A stretch of 64,000 nucleotides of DNA from Niastella soli (GCF_017742245.1 NZ_JAGHKO010000003.1:62001-126000), one strand, 5' to 3'; counted from the stretch's first letter, positions 1-9,672 are shown. Notes: generated by a model from the letters alone, not told the origin. Numbers and translations are program-made.

Positions 1-3000
1 ACAGCTCACCATTCTTGAGGTCACCGGCGCTTTTAGCCGATTCGGCGTGTACGTACATCTGTAACTGCTTATACTGGCGAAGATCGAGGTTCAGGGTTTT
101 GAACACACCTCTTGCATCGCCTTTGTTCAGGTTACAAACCTGCAAACTCAGTGATTGTTCGTTCTGCAACAGGTTTACGTTGTTGTTGCTCAATTGTTGC
201 TGACGAATTACGCCGGGGGGTGTTTTATAGTTAACAGGGTATCTGGAAGCATTTTCTTCCACATTCACGGCCAGTTGTTTTACTACGGTTGGGGTGTTGC
301 CGGGAATGGGCACATACTGGTTGGTAGTATCCAGCAGGTAATTGAACTGACGCCATTGGTTTCGCACCAGTTCCAGTTTGGCAAAACGCAATACCACTGA
401 ATCTTCGAAGCCGTGCATGAACATCCGGATGAACCGGATTGACTTGAAGTCGGGAATGTTACCAATCTTTTTTTCGTATTCCCTGATAGGGATGCGGAAC
501 AGGTACCAGGTTTCAGTGGGGCCGCCACTAACATGTACTGCAATACTATCAGTAATATAGTTGCCGCCAACATGCATATCGCCTTTCTTCAATTCTACCT
601 TGTACTGGAAATACTCTTCCAGTTCGTTTAGCGTATTATCGCGGTTGAATTCTTCCTGGTCGGGATACAGCGTAAAGGCGCTTACAAATTTATCGCCGCT
701 GCTGGCAACGGGCGAGTTGCCTTGTGGGTTGTTGATATTCTTATAACGTATAAGGATCCCGTCATTGGAAGTGAATGCCGAGTTGCGGTAATTAACGTAG
801 TCGTCGCTGGAAGGGTCATTTATCGCACCTTGATATGCGGCTGAACCAATGTTTTGCAGTTGGTTTAAGTAACCCTGGAATTTTTGTTGCTCGGCGTCAT
901 CCACCAAACCATCAAAACCAGCATCCTGCAGTGGGCGGTCGGCCGGGTCGTTACTGAATGCCTGGGTTACCTGAATGGGGTTGGCAGGGACCTTACCCCA
1001 GCGGGTGGCCGTATCTTCCCGCGCGGTGGTAACGGAGCCGCTGATGCCATTTTCAAAAAAGCGTTTACCATCTTTTAAAACGTCTTCTGAAATGTTACCG
1101 AGGTTGAAGTACAGTTCACCACCTGAGCTGCCGGGGTTCATGATGTAGGGATCTTGTAACCAAAACTCAATGAACTCCACGTTGCCGGTTTCAAAGTCAA
1201 CCTGGTCAAGACCGCGCATAATACCACCCCAACGTTTTTGCGGGTTTAATAACCGGCCGTTGGAGGCAATGCTTCCTGGGCGGGCATCGTAGTTATATGG
1301 ACCTCTTTCGGTAGGGTAATAAGCCATATCGAAAGTTACCAGGCTGCCCTGACCGAGGTCGGGTGTTTTTTGCGGGTAAATATCTTTTACGTTCACAGAG
1401 CGAACACGCGGGTCGTTCAGTAAACTTTTATTGATGGGGTTGTCAGGACTGGTCTTGTCCTGCAATACCGGTTCAATGTTATACCAGGCCAGTTTGGCGC
1501 GGTTGAAACCATAGTCGAGCGTATCGCGCATGGTTGCTTCGGGAAACAGGCCATTGCCGGCGGGGGTAGAAGCCAATCCCCAGCTTACAAGCGGGAAGCG
1601 CAGGTCAATAGCATTACGGGCCCCTTCAAAGTCATCGATGAACACCTGGCTTTCGCTGCCCTTACCAATTTGTGGTGGGTGACCTGGTTTCAGGTAAGCA
1701 GCCTCACCATACGCGGTAATGGTACTCATTTCAGTGGTATGGTAAAAAGGCAGTTTATCTAACCAGCGGGTAATGCGCGGCGCCTGGGTCATGTAGTTGA
1801 AGTCTGCCCCATACATGGTATTACGAATGGGATCTTCATTATAACTGGTTTTGGTAAAGAAGGGGCGTTCACCCAATCTTACAATGGAGGCGCCTATTGA
1901 TAATTGTTCTTTGGCGGTTTGTTTGGCCAGGTAGTCGAGGCGTAAACCCATAAAGTTTCGCTGCTGCATGCCATACCCGGCATTGTTCTCAAACTGCACA
2001 TTTACCGGCAGGCCGGCATTCAGGATAGCCTGGTTCAGGATCTTTACAGTACCCAGGTTGTAGTCAACCGAGTAATCCACGTTCTCAACCAGCACCTGTC
2101 CGCCGGCGGTAACACTTACCGAACCTTGTGGTACGTTAAAGGCGCCCAGTGAAATTTCTGAATTGCTTGTTCCCTTTGCATACCCACTGATAACGAACCG
2201 GTCGAGGTTGGCGTAGGTTTTCGCTATTTCCTTGATGGTATCGTACAGGGGAAGAAACTCGTATTTGTTTTTTATATCCTGCGTACTGTTTTTGAAAGCT
2301 ACGGAATCAAGGTCACGCCCAAATGGTTCCAGGAAGGGGAAGATGATGCGTGCCTGTTGCGATTGTATGGTAAAGCCTTCCAGATAGTCGAAAACCCCAT
2401 CGGGGAGGGGGTCATTATGCGCATTTAACCGGTCAAGGTTTAGCAGGGTGAGCAAGGGTGTTCCGGGATTATCCCCTTCAGGTAAAAAGCGCTTCTGACC
2501 TAAACTTGGTTCTTCGTATAAAATGTTCAGTTTAAAATCTGCTGGCTGTACACCGGAAAGATAGCTTCCATCTTTTGTTTTAAGGGTGTACACGTTCTTC
2601 ATCATCAGGTCCCACAGCGGCAGGTTGGTACGTTGCGAAGTAGCTTTTAATAATTTCAGGAACAACACTTTTTGGGTACCAGCTCCTACCTGGGTGGTAT
2701 CGGGTGGCACATCCTGCGAAAACTCACCCACCTGGTAAATGCGTCCATTATAGGTGTATTGATAAGCCACGCCTAGTACCTCGTCTGGTTGCAGGGGCTG
2801 GTTAACCGAGATATAACCGATCTGTGGATTGAAGGAGAAGTCGGTGGGATTCAATTTTCGCGCAAAGGTCTTTTCAAAATCCTGTACCGGGTTTAACCCC
2901 ATAGACGACAGCTTGCTGGTGATGGCCGATGGGTTTCGGCTAACAGGATCTTGTATTATCGTACGGTACATCCCGTTGGCGTCGTTGTTTGGCAGGGCAT

Positions 3001-4141
3001 TGGTGAATGGCGGTGGATTATTGCGTAAATAATATGGATTGGGTTCGCCCAGGTCCATCAAACCTACCACATCCCTGGTTTCGGTAGTGCTACCGTTTCG
3101 GTTGGTCACCCATACTTCCACCCGCATTATTTGGATCTGCGAACTAACAATGGGCAGCTTGGCCATCGCCTTATTGTAGTTATTACGGAAGTACTGGGCT
3201 AACAGAAAGTGCCGGTTCTCCTCATAATCATTGGCTTTGAACTCAAAGTAGGTATTGGCCGAACCGCCCTGTAAGCCAAGCGATTGTTTTTGCGACCGCT
3301 GGTTAGCGAGTACGCCGGTAACGAACAGTTTCCCGAATTGCAGGGAGGTTTTTATCCCGAACAGCTGTTGGGCGCCGGGGATCAGCGTTCCTTTGGATGA
3401 AAAGGAAATATTACCCGCTTCAATCTTTTTTATGATCTCGTCGTCTGTGCCGGTATAGTCCAGTTTGAGCTGATTGTCGAAATCAAAGTTGGCCAGGGTG
3501 TTATAGCTGATGGGCAATTTGAGCTTATCCCCGATATTACCCACTACGCTCAGGTTGGCGTTCATGTCAAAATCAAAACCCCCATTGCGCCGGGCACGTT
3601 CGGGCAGCGCCGGGTTTTTAATATTCTGACCCTGGTAGCCGGCAATAATGTTTACTTCCCCCTGGGGTTTGATCTCAATTTTGCCATTCCCGAAAATGCG
3701 GTTGAACAGGTTGTCTGTCATCGACATTTTGGGTTTCAGCATTTTGCGGTTAAGGCCACTGAGGATATCTGATCTTTTTTTAAAGTAATCCGTTTCCTGT
3801 TTACGGGCCTGGATAGCCATGAACTCTTCAAAGGTGAGATAAGTGGGCTTCCGGTAATAGAAGTCGCCTATCTTCTCAATGATGTAGTACTGTTTTGTCT
3901 TAGGATCGTAAACTATGGAATCCTGGATGTTGGCCGGGTCTCTGAGGCCCAGGGAATTCCGTTGAGGAAAGGTGAATTTATCGCCCCGCCGGTCGTGCAG
4001 GGGATACTTCAGTGTGTCAATAGTTTGCTTTCTGCTGGTATCTTGGAAAGGAGCATAGAAAGCCCTTGCGGTTGAGCTCAGTCCAACACACGCAGCTACT
4101 ATTAACACAATGGTTAATCGGTTTCTGTATGAGCGTAACAA
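1..4141 (-). CDS. sprA: T9SS outer-membrane translocon protein SprA, C-terminus beyond window
   Basis: SprA (Sov in Porphyromonas) forms the very large outer-membrane beta-barrel through which type IX secretion cargo leaves the cell, and is needed for gliding in motile relatives. About 1,380 residues of a family that usually exceeds 2,300 are visible; the gene runs off the left edge. I recognise the family from the early block LSVVGNIGDKLKLPISYNT, from FDFDNQLKLDYTGTDDEIIK and from the later VFIDDFEGARN. The start is inferred as TTG at 4141-4139, because an in-frame stop lies just upstream and no ATG precedes the signal peptide (RSYRNRLTIVLIVAACVG). ruvA lies 43 bp upstream on the same strand, an arrangement common in Bacteroidota, so the two are probably co-transcribed. 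Family identity is secure; the TTG start is likely but unproved. Confidence 0.95.
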   Translation of the reverse strand, partial: MLRSYRNRLTIVLIVAACVGLSSTARAFYAPFQDTSRKQTIDTLKYPLHDRRGDKFTFPQRNSLGLRDPANIQDSIVYDPKTKQYYIIEKIGDFYYRKPTYLTFEEFMAIQARKQETDYFKKRSDILSGLNRKMLKPKMSMTDNLFNRIFGNGKIEIKPQGEVNIIAGYQGQNIKNPALPERARRNGGFDFDMNANLSVVGNIGDKLKLPISYNTLANFDFDNQLKLDYTGTDDEIIKKIEAGNISFSSKGTLIPGAQQLFGIKTSLQFGKLFVTGVLANQRSQKQSLGLQGGSANTYFEFKANDYEENRHFLLAQYFRNNYNKAMAKLPIVSSQIQIMRVEVWVTNRNGSTTETRDVVGLMDLGEPNPYYLRNNPPPFTNALPNNDANGMYRTIIQDPVSRNPSAITSKLSSMGLNPVQDFEKTFARKLNPTDFSFNPQIGYISVNQPLQPDEVLGVAYQYTYNGRIYQVGEFSQDVPPDTTQVGAGTQKVLFLKLLKATSQRTNLPLWDLMMKNVYTLKTKDGSYLSGVQPADFKLNILYEEPSLGQKRFLPEGDNPGTPLLTLLNLDRLNAHNDPLPDGVFDYLEGFTIQSQQARIIFPFLEPFGRDLDSVAFKNSTQDIKNKYEFLPLYDTIKEIAKTYANLDRFVISGYAKGTSNSEISLGAFNVPQGSVSVTAGGQVLVENVDYSVDYNLGTVKILNQAILNAGLPVNVQFENNAGYGMQQRNFMGLRLDYLAKQTAKEQLSIGASIVRLGERPFFTKTSYNEDPIRNTMYGADFNYMTQAPRITRWLDKLPFYHTTEMSTITAYGEAAYLKPGHPPQIGKGSESQVFIDDFEGARNAIDLRFPLVSWGLASTPAGNGLFPEATMRDTLDYGFNRAKLAWYNIEPVLQDKTSPDNPINKSLLNDPRVRSVNVKDIYPQKTPDLGQGSLVTFDMAYYPTERGPYNYDARPGSIASNGRLLNPQKRWGGIMRGLDQVDFETGNVEFIEFWLQDPYIMNPGSSGGELYFNLGNISEDVLKDGKRFFENGISGSVTTAREDTATRWGKVPANPIQVTQAFSNDPADRPLQDAGFDGLVDDAEQQKFQGYLNQLQNIGSAAYQGAINDPSSDDYVNYRNSAFTSNDGILIRYKNINNPQGNSPVASSGDKFVSAFTLYPDQEEFNRDNTLNELEEYFQYKVELKKGDMHVGGNYITDSIAVHVSGGPTETWYLFRIPIREYEKKIGNIPDFKSIRFIRMFMHGFEDSVVLRFAKLELVRNQWRQFNYLLDTTNQYVPIPGNTPTVVKQLAVNVEENASRYPVNYKTPPGVIRQQQLSNNNVNLLQNEQSLSLQVCNLNKGDARGVFKTLNLDLRQYKQLQMYVHAESAKSAGDLKNGEL

Positions 4142-4184
4142 TCTTCTCTCGAGAATTAGTTAGGTAGAGATCCAGACGATAGGC

Positions 4185-4769
4185 TTATATGGTTTTTAGA
4201 GCTTTCTTAATTATTTCCTCAATAGCACTGAGAGAAGGTTCCGCTTTTAAAACGCGTTGGACTGCCTGTTCCGCTGAAGACCGGGCTATCCCCAGTGCGA
4301 TCAAGGCATTTAACGCATCCTGTTCCAGCGTATTGTTAACCAAAGGTGAAATATTTAGGCCTGGCTTGGTTTTGCTGAGTTTATCTTTCAGTTCCAGAAT
4401 GATCCGTTCGGCCGATTTTTTACCTATCCCTTTTATTGACTCCAGTTGTTTGGTATTTCCCTGTACAATAGCACGTGAAAGCTCCTCAGGTTTCAGAGAA
4501 GACAGCATCATGCGGGCGGTAGCTGCACCCACGCCCGATACGCTCACCAGCTGCAGAAACAGCTCTTTTTCAGCCACATCGAAAAACCCATAGAGCGTAT
4601 GTGCATCTTCTTTAATGTGCAAGTGTGTATACAACAATCCTTTGTCGAGCGACTGGATGTGAGAATAGGTGTGCAGACTTATTTGCAGTTCATAGCCCAC
4701 GCCATTGGCTTCTATGTGCACAACGGCTGGTGTTTTTAATACAAATTGCCCTCTTACAAATGCGATCAT
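4185..4769 (-). CDS. ruvA: Holliday junction branch migration protein RuvA
   Basis: RuvA binds four-way DNA junctions as a tetramer and loads the RuvB helicase motor during recombination repair. The 194-residue length is typical. An N-terminal OB-fold (about 1-62) is followed by two helix-hairpin-helix motifs, VSGVGAATARM and IKGIGKKSAERI, and a C-terminal three-helix domain (about 147-194) that contacts RuvB. It is followed 43 bp later by sprA on the same strand. A promoter-like TATTTTCG sits four bases before the ATG, so the message may be almost leaderless. Confidence 0.97.
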   Translation of the reverse strand: MIAFVRGQFVLKTPAVVHIEANGVGYELQISLHTYSHIQSLDKGLLYTHLHIKEDAHTLYGFFDVAEKELFLQLVSVSGVGAATARMMLSSLKPEELSRAIVQGNTKQLESIKGIGKKSAERIILELKDKLSKTKPGLNISPLVNNTLEQDALNALIALGIARSSAEQAVQRVLKAEPSLSAIEEIIKKALKTI

Positions 4770-4773
4770 AGAG

Positions 4774-4781
4774 CGAAAATA
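4774..4781 (-). promoter_or_regulatory. Putative -7 promoter element of ruvA
   Basis: Read on the minus strand the sequence is TATTTTCG, one base from the Bacteroidota -7 consensus TAnnTTTG. Only four bases separate it from the ruvA ATG, so transcription would begin at or next to the start codon. No convincing -33 TTTG was seen. Confidence 0.45.
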
Positions 4782-4908
4782 ACGGTTCTGATTGATAGTT
4801 TACCGAATGTGTCTATTTCGTAATTCGCAACCCCTTTATATAACTTTTACTTAATGAGAACGTTATGGGAAGGTCAGAAATAATGCCAGAAAAGGTAGGG
4901 GACGGAGA

Positions 4909-4960
4909 GTTAACCAGTTGACTGGTTGACCAGTTGACAGCTTGCCCCGACTTGTCGGGG
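4909..4960. repeat. Four octamers plus a CCCCGA/TCGGGG palindrome
   Basis: Four in-phase 8-bp units of the type GTTGACNN occupy 4909-4940 and are followed at 4945-4960 by a palindrome CCCCGA-CTTG-TCGGGG. Related octamers recur at 12931, 47658 and 59543, and the palindrome recurs at 5245 and 23806. Together with the array at 5101 they fill the 645-bp divergent spacer between ruvA and fabH (4770-5414). A further pair of GGCAATG units lies at 5037-5050. Confidence 0.75.
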
Positions 4961-5100
4961 AGTGGTAAGTTGATAGGGGTGATAAGGGAAGGCAGAAAGC
5001 AATGGGCCCTCCTACGGCTAAAGCTTCGGCGGGCGAGGCAATGGGCAATGAATTTTTGGCGGCGCCAGGTAGTTATTAGTCTCAACAGTCGCGAGTCACG

Positions 5101-5177
5101 TCTGCCGTCTGCCGTCTGCCGTTTGCCGTCTGCCGTCTGCCGTCTGCCGTTTGCCGTCTGCCATCTGCCGTTTGCCG
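5101..5177. repeat. Tandem array of eleven 7-bp TCTGCCG-type units
   Basis: Exactly eleven consecutive heptamers are present: seven read TCTGCCG, three TTTGCCG and one TCTGCCA. Shorter copies of the same family occur at 23773-23800 inside the helicase gene, at about 56752 and at 58073. A 7-bp period is not a multiple of three, so a coding role is unlikely. The array lies upstream of the inferred fabH promoter. Confidence 0.9.
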
Positions 5178-5237
5178 ATCTAAGCGTAGCGAAGGAGCCA
5201 ATGCATCGAACGCAGTGAAATGCCCAGGTTTATTTCA

Positions 5238-5265
5238 CAGCCTGTCCCGATTTGTCGGGATTTCC
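5238..5265. repeat. Dispersed palindrome TCCCGA-TTTG-TCGGGA
   Basis: This stem-loop, with its flanks CAGCCTG on the left and TTTCCC on the right, is almost identical to the element at 23799-23826 inside the helicase gene and close to the one at 4945. It looks like a repetitive extragenic palindrome. Degenerate heptamers related to ATCGGCA follow at about 5277-5308 in reverse orientation. Confidence 0.7.
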
Positions 5266-5334
5266 CGTTTCACTTTTCACGATCCGATGCTGATTCACGA
5301 TTGCCGATTTAACAACCGGTAATCTGCTTTATCC

Positions 5335-5342
5335 TATCTTTG
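5335..5342 (+). promoter_or_regulatory. Putative -7 promoter element of fabH
   Basis: TATCTTTG matches the Bacteroidota -7 consensus TAnnTTTG exactly and lies 72 bases before the chosen fabH ATG. It overlaps the earlier in-frame ATG at 5340, which argues against that longer start. No clear -33 TTTG at the expected spacing was found. Confidence 0.55.
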
Positions 5343-5414
5343 CCAGCTTATTTACTCATTGATAGTGACTTTGTTCTTGAAAATAATTCAATATCAAACT
5401 TGTATAAAAGTAGC

Positions 5415-6404
5415 ATGACGCAAAAAATTACTGCCGCCATTACAGCTGTTGGCGGTTTTCTTCCGGAAGACAAGCTGACTAATGCAGATTTAGAAAAGAT
5501 AGTAGATACCAATGATGAGTGGATCCGGAGCCGTACCGGGATTGAAGAAAGACGAATCCTGAAAGGACAGAAAGGAACTTCAGACCTCATTACTCCCGCT
5601 GTTGAACAGCTTTTGAAAAAAAGAGGCATTAGCCCTCTGGAAATTGATGCCATGGTTATTGGAACCGTTACCCCTGATATGATGTTCCCTTCAACCGCTA
5701 ACCTGGTATGCCATAAGGCTGGTCTTAAAAATGCCTTCGGTTTCGACCTGCTGGCTGCCTGCAGTGGCTTTCTGTATGCCCTTACTACTGGTGCTTCATT
5801 AATTGAAAGTGGCCGTTATAAAAAAGTAATTGTGGCTGGTGGCGATAAAATGAGCTCAATTGTAGATTACAGCGACCGTACTACCTGTATCATCTTTGGT
5901 GATGGTGCTGCTGCTGTATTGTTGGAAGCAAATACGGAAGGTTATGGCGTTCAGGACAGTATTCTCAGAAGCGATGGTAGCGGCTGTGCACACCTGCATA
6001 TGAAAGCAGGCGGTTCATTACGCCCGGCCTCTGCTGAAACTGTTGCCAACAAGGAACACTTCATTTATCAGGAAGGCCAGCCCGTATTCAAAGCGGCCGT
6101 AAAAGGCATGGCCGATGTAAGTGCCGAACTACTGGAAAGAAATAACCTCACCGGCGATGATATCGCCTGGCTGGTACCTCACCAGGCCAATAAACGAATT
6201 ATCGATGCTACTGCCGACCGTATTGGGTTGAGCCACGATAAAGTAATGCTGAATATTCAACGGTATGGCAATACCACCGCGGGCACCATTCCTTTATGCC
6301 TGTACGACTGGGAAAGCAAACTGAAAAAAGGCGACAACATAGTGTTGGCAGCTTTTGGCGGTGGCTTTACCTGGGGTGCCACCCTGGTTAAGTGGGGTTA
6401 CTAG
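5415..6404 (+). CDS. fabH: Beta-ketoacyl-ACP synthase III (FabH)
   Basis: FabH condenses an acyl-CoA primer with malonyl-ACP to start type II fatty acid synthesis in the cytoplasm. The 329-residue product has the usual length. The catalytic triad is visible: Cys116 in LLAACSGF, His256 in LVPHQANKR and Asn286 in YGNTTAGT. The ATG at 5415 gives the normal N-terminus ([13 protein letters not shown]); the ATG at 5340 would add 25 unrelated residues and overlaps the promoter element. A strong hairpin at 6481 ends the unit. In some Bacteroidota several FabH-like paralogues exist, so the exact primer specificity is not readable here. Confidence 0.96.
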   Translation: MTQKITAAITAVGGFLPEDKLTNADLEKIVDTNDEWIRSRTGIEERRILKGQKGTSDLITPAVEQLLKKRGISPLEIDAMVIGTVTPDMMFPSTANLVCHKAGLKNAFGFDLLAACSGFLYALTTGASLIESGRYKKVIVAGGDKMSSIVDYSDRTTCIIFGDGAAAVLLEANTEGYGVQDSILRSDGSGCAHLHMKAGGSLRPASAETVANKEHFIYQEGQPVFKAAVKGMADVSAELLERNNLTGDDIAWLVPHQANKRIIDATADRIGLSHDKVMLNIQRYGNTTAGTIPLCLYDWESKLKKGDNIVLAAFGGGFTWGATLVKWGY

Positions 6405-6408
6405 ACGA

Positions 6409-6462
6409 CCCTGAGCGTAGTCGAAGGGACCATGCATAAAGCGTTGAGTGAAGTCGAAACGC
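6409..6462. repeat. Pair of REP-like palindromes
   Basis: Two stem-loop repeats, CCCTGAGCGTAGTCGAAGGG at 6409-6428 and a relative at 6441-6462 with arms GCGTT and AACGC, follow the fabH stop. The same core (ctgagc..agtcgaagg) recurs at 45239-45256 and, altered, at 56722-56744. Such elements are widespread extragenic palindromes. Confidence 0.65.
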
Positions 6463-6480
6463 GCAGTTAAATATCTTTCA

Positions 6481-6526
6481 TGCCGGATATTGAAGTAAAT
6501 AAAGTACTTCAATATCCGGCATTTTT
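6481..6526 (+). terminator. Rho-independent terminator after fabH
   Basis: A perfect 17-bp stem (6481-6497 with 6505-6521) around a 7-base loop is followed by TTTTTC. It lies 76 bases after the fabH stop. Its arms hold ATATTGA/TTCAATA motifs that are repeated in degenerate form just downstream. Confidence 0.85.
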
Positions 6527-6551
6527 CATTCGATATTCAATATTTTTAATC

Positions 6552-7784
6552 ATGGCTAATAAACAATTCCCGTATACAGGCTTTACCTCGCTGGCTATAC
6601 ATGCCGGCCACGAACAGGATCCCAACTACGCACACCTGACCCCTATTTACGCTACCTCAACATTTGTATACGACTCTGCCGAACAGGGCATGCGTCGCTT
6701 TACCAAACAGGAAGAAGGGTATATCTACAGCCGCTGGGGCAACCCAACGTTTACCGAAGCTGAGAAAAAGATCGCGGCCATGGAATGTTTTGGCGTACAG
6801 GATTCCAATGGCAGCCCGCTCATTGCGAAAGGATTGCTGCATGCATCGGGTATGGCTGCCATTACCACCCTTTTTTTATCGAACCTGAAAGCGGGCGATA
6901 AAATCCTGTCTCATTTTTCCCTCTACGGTGGTTCCCAGGAAATGATGGATAAAATACTGCCCGGTCTGGGCATAGAAGCGGTGATTGCCGATCTGCGCGA
7001 TCTGAATAAAGCAGAAGATGCATTGAAAGCCGATCCGCAAATAAAAATGGTGTACCTCGAAACACCCGCCAACCCCACCGTACAATGTGTAGATATAGAA
7101 GAACTGACTACACTGGCTAAAAAATACGGTAAGGTGGTTGCCTGTGATAATACCTTTGCCACTCCTTATCTGCAGCAACCATTCCGTTATGGCGTTGATT
7201 TCATAATCCATTCTACCACCAAGTTCCTTAACGGTCATGGTACCGCGATAGGTGGGATACTGGTGGGGCGTGATATAGAGTTTATGAATACCAAAGCCGC
7301 TAAAACCGCCAACCTGTTAGGCGGTAACAGCAATCCTTTCGATGCTTTTTTACTCATCAATGGATTGCGTACGCTGGAAGTGCGCATGGAACGTCACTGT
7401 CATAACGCTACCGAAATTGCCAGTTACCTGGAAACGCATAAGGCTGTTGAGAAAGTGAATTATACGGGTTTACCCTCGCATCCTGATTATTACCTGGCCA
7501 ATAAGCAAATGCGGCACCCTGGCGCTGTCATGAGCATCGAGTTAAAAGGTGGCCTGCAGGCTGGTGTGCAAATGATGGACCGGTTGCAGTTATGTACACG
7601 CACCGTTTCGCTGGGTACCTGTGATACCCTTTTGTGCCATCCTGCTTCTATGACGCATGTTGGAGTGCCCAAGGCACAACGTGAGCAGTATGGTATTACG
7701 GATGGCCTTATACGCATGAGTATAGGTATGGAGAATGTGCAGGATCTCCTTATGGACCTGGAGCAATCATTAAGGGGTTTGTAG
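6552..7784 (+). CDS. Trans-sulfuration family PLP-dependent enzyme
   Basis: This cytoplasmic enzyme belongs to the Cys/Met metabolism PLP family (cystathionine gamma-synthase, homoserine sulfhydrylase, methionine gamma-lyase). The PLP lysine is Lys224 in STTKFLNGHG, and YSRWGNPT and TPANPT are also typical. The 410-residue length fits the family. The ATG at 6552 gives a family-like N-terminus; an earlier in-frame ATG at 6480 would start inside the fabH terminator. The active-site residues seen do not let me choose between sulfhydrylase and lyase. The last codons (GGT TTG TAG) lie inside the heptamer element that starts at 7776. Confidence 0.9.
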   Translation: MANKQFPYTGFTSLAIHAGHEQDPNYAHLTPIYATSTFVYDSAEQGMRRFTKQEEGYIYSRWGNPTFTEAEKKIAAMECFGVQDSNGSPLIAKGLLHASGMAAITTLFLSNLKAGDKILSHFSLYGGSQEMMDKILPGLGIEAVIADLRDLNKAEDALKADPQIKMVYLETPANPTVQCVDIEELTTLAKKYGKVVACDNTFATPYLQQPFRYGVDFIIHSTTKFLNGHGTAIGGILVGRDIEFMNTKAAKTANLLGGNSNPFDAFLLINGLRTLEVRMERHCHNATEIASYLETHKAVEKVNYTGLPSHPDYYLANKQMRHPGAVMSIELKGGLQAGVQMMDRLQLCTRTVSLGTCDTLLCHPASMTHVGVPKAQREQYGITDGLIRMSIGMENVQDLLMDLEQSLRGL

Positions 7785-7888
7785 TTTGCTGTTAGTAGTT
7801 TGTTGTTTTGCTGCAATTCGGAGAGTCTGATAAATATCTGGCTCCCGGCATAAATGAACCACAAACCATAAACATCAAATCACAAACG
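7776..7888. repeat. Inverted heptamer-array element at the end of the metB-like gene
   Basis: Five in-phase heptamers (such as AGTTTGC, AGTTTGT) occupy 7776-7810 and five inverted ones (such as ACAAACC, ATAAACA) occupy 7854-7888, with 43 bp between. The left array begins inside the gene and supplies its final codons and TAG stop. The layout matches the elements at 10123, 19539 and 29416. Confidence 0.8.
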
Positions 7889-7908
7889 GTTCAATATATA
7901 TACTTTAT

Positions 7909-9612
7909 ATGAAAATCAATTCCTGGTTAACGGCTGCCTGTATACTGGCTTGCTGCTCGTGCAAGTTATCAGATGCTAATAAGTATGATCTTATTATACG
8001 TAATGGCATCATCTACGATGGCAATGGCAAACAACCTTACACCGGCGATATTGCCATTAATGCCGATACCATTGCCTTTATTGGCAACCTGGGCGGTGCC
8101 CATTCTCGCCAGGTGATAGATGCAAAAGGCATGGCGGTTGCGCCCGGTTTTATCAATATGCTTAGCTGGGCCAACGAATCCCTGATTCAGGATGGCCGTT
8201 CGCAAAGCGATATCAGGCAGGGGGTAACGCTCGAAGTGATGGGCGAGGGGGAGAGCATGGGACCACTCTCACCAACCATGGCAAAAGAGATGGAACAAGC
8301 ACAAACGGCCATCAAATACAAGATCAGCTGGACAACCCTGGGCGAATACGGGAACTTTTTACAACACAAAGGCATTTCCTGCAATGTGGCTTCTTTTGTT
8401 GGCGCCACCACTCTTCGCCGTTATATTATAGGCGAAGATAACCGCGACCCAACTCCGGTTGAGCTGGAAAGTATGCGGCAACTGGTAGGACAGGCCATGA
8501 AGGAAGGTGCGCTGGGTGTTGGTTCTTCCCTCATATATCCACCTGCCTTCTTTGCTAAGACCGATGAACTGGTAGCCCTGTGTGATGAGGCTTCCCGTTA
8601 TGGCGGTTCTTATATTTCCCATATACGCAGTGAAGGCACACAGCTATATGAAGCTGTTGAAGAGTTGATCAACATAGCCAAACGGGCGCATATCCATGCC
8701 GAAATATACCACCTGAAAGCGGCGGGTAAAAGCAATTGGAACAAGATAGATAGCGTGATCCGCCGCATAGAGCAGGCGCGGGGGGAAGGGTTGAATATAA
8801 CTGCCGACATGTACAACTATATAGCTGGTGGTACCGGTTTGGCCGCCACACTACCGCCTGTATTACAGGATGGCGGTTTTGGAAAACTACTCGAGCGGTT
8901 GCAGGACCCGGCCATTCGCAAACAAACCATCCGCGATATGGATACGCCTACCGATAAATGGGAGAATTTTTATATAGCAGCCGGCTCACCTGATAATATC
9001 CTACTGGTAGGTTTCAGGCAGGACAGTCTGAAAAAATACACCGGTAAATCATTGGCCCAAATAGCCAGCATGCGCCATACCTCACCGGAAGAAACAGTAA
9101 TGGACCTTCTGGTACAGGACAGCTCTAATATTGCATCTATTTATTTCTTAATGGATGAAGAGAACATAAAGAAGGAGCAACAACTGCCCTGGGTAGGCTT
9201 TGGGTCCGATGAAGGCTCCTATACGCCAGATGGGGTTTTTCTGCAGTTCAATTGTCACCCCCGTGCTTATGGAAATGTAGCGCGATTGTTGGGAAAATAT
9301 GTGCGCGATGAAAAAGTGTTATCCCTGGCAGAAGCCATTCGCAAACTGAGTAAATTGCCTGCCACTAATTTACGTATTTCAAAACGTGGTGAATTGAAAG
9401 CCGGGAATTATGCCGATGTGGTTATTTTTGATCCCGCCACCATACAGGACCAGGCAACATATGATAAACCGCATCAGTTCTCCACTGGCATGCTGCATGT
9501 ACTGGTTAATGGAGTGCCCGTTTTAAAAGATGGCGCCCATACCGGCGCCAAACCAGGACGTTTTGTAAAAGGCCCGGGTTACCAGATGTCCGCGTTGCAG
9601 GATAACCGGTAA
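7909..9612 (+). CDS. N-acyl-D-amino-acid deacylase-like amidohydrolase, lipoprotein
   Basis: The protein (567 residues) resembles the D-aminoacylase branch of the amidohydrolase superfamily, which hydrolyses N-acyl-D-amino acids or related amides. A lipoprotein signal ends near Cys15/Cys16, so it is probably membrane-anchored in the periplasm. Family metal or substrate positions are visible at His238 (SHIRSEG), His268 with Lys270 (YHLKAAG) and Asp434 (GFGSDEG). However, the HxH metal motif normally found after the first strand is replaced by GFINMLSWA (80-88), and the usual cysteine ligand region reads MGEGESMGP. It may use one metal or have changed function. It lies between a heptamer element and the GNAT gene. 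Confidence 0.85.
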   Translation: MKINSWLTAACILACCSCKLSDANKYDLIIRNGIIYDGNGKQPYTGDIAINADTIAFIGNLGGAHSRQVIDAKGMAVAPGFINMLSWANESLIQDGRSQSDIRQGVTLEVMGEGESMGPLSPTMAKEMEQAQTAIKYKISWTTLGEYGNFLQHKGISCNVASFVGATTLRRYIIGEDNRDPTPVELESMRQLVGQAMKEGALGVGSSLIYPPAFFAKTDELVALCDEASRYGGSYISHIRSEGTQLYEAVEELINIAKRAHIHAEIYHLKAAGKSNWNKIDSVIRRIEQARGEGLNITADMYNYIAGGTGLAATLPPVLQDGGFGKLLERLQDPAIRKQTIRDMDTPTDKWENFYIAAGSPDNILLVGFRQDSLKKYTGKSLAQIASMRHTSPEETVMDLLVQDSSNIASIYFLMDEENIKKEQQLPWVGFGSDEGSYTPDGVFLQFNCHPRAYGNVARLLGKYVRDEKVLSLAEAIRKLSKLPATNLRISKRGELKAGNYADVVIFDPATIQDQATYDKPHQFSTGMLHVLVNGVPVLKDGAHTGAKPGRFVKGPGYQMSALQDNR

Positions 9613-9672
9613 TCTGCGACCCAGGAACGACCATTTTAAATGAAATAAAATTAATATTCACTAAGTATACAT

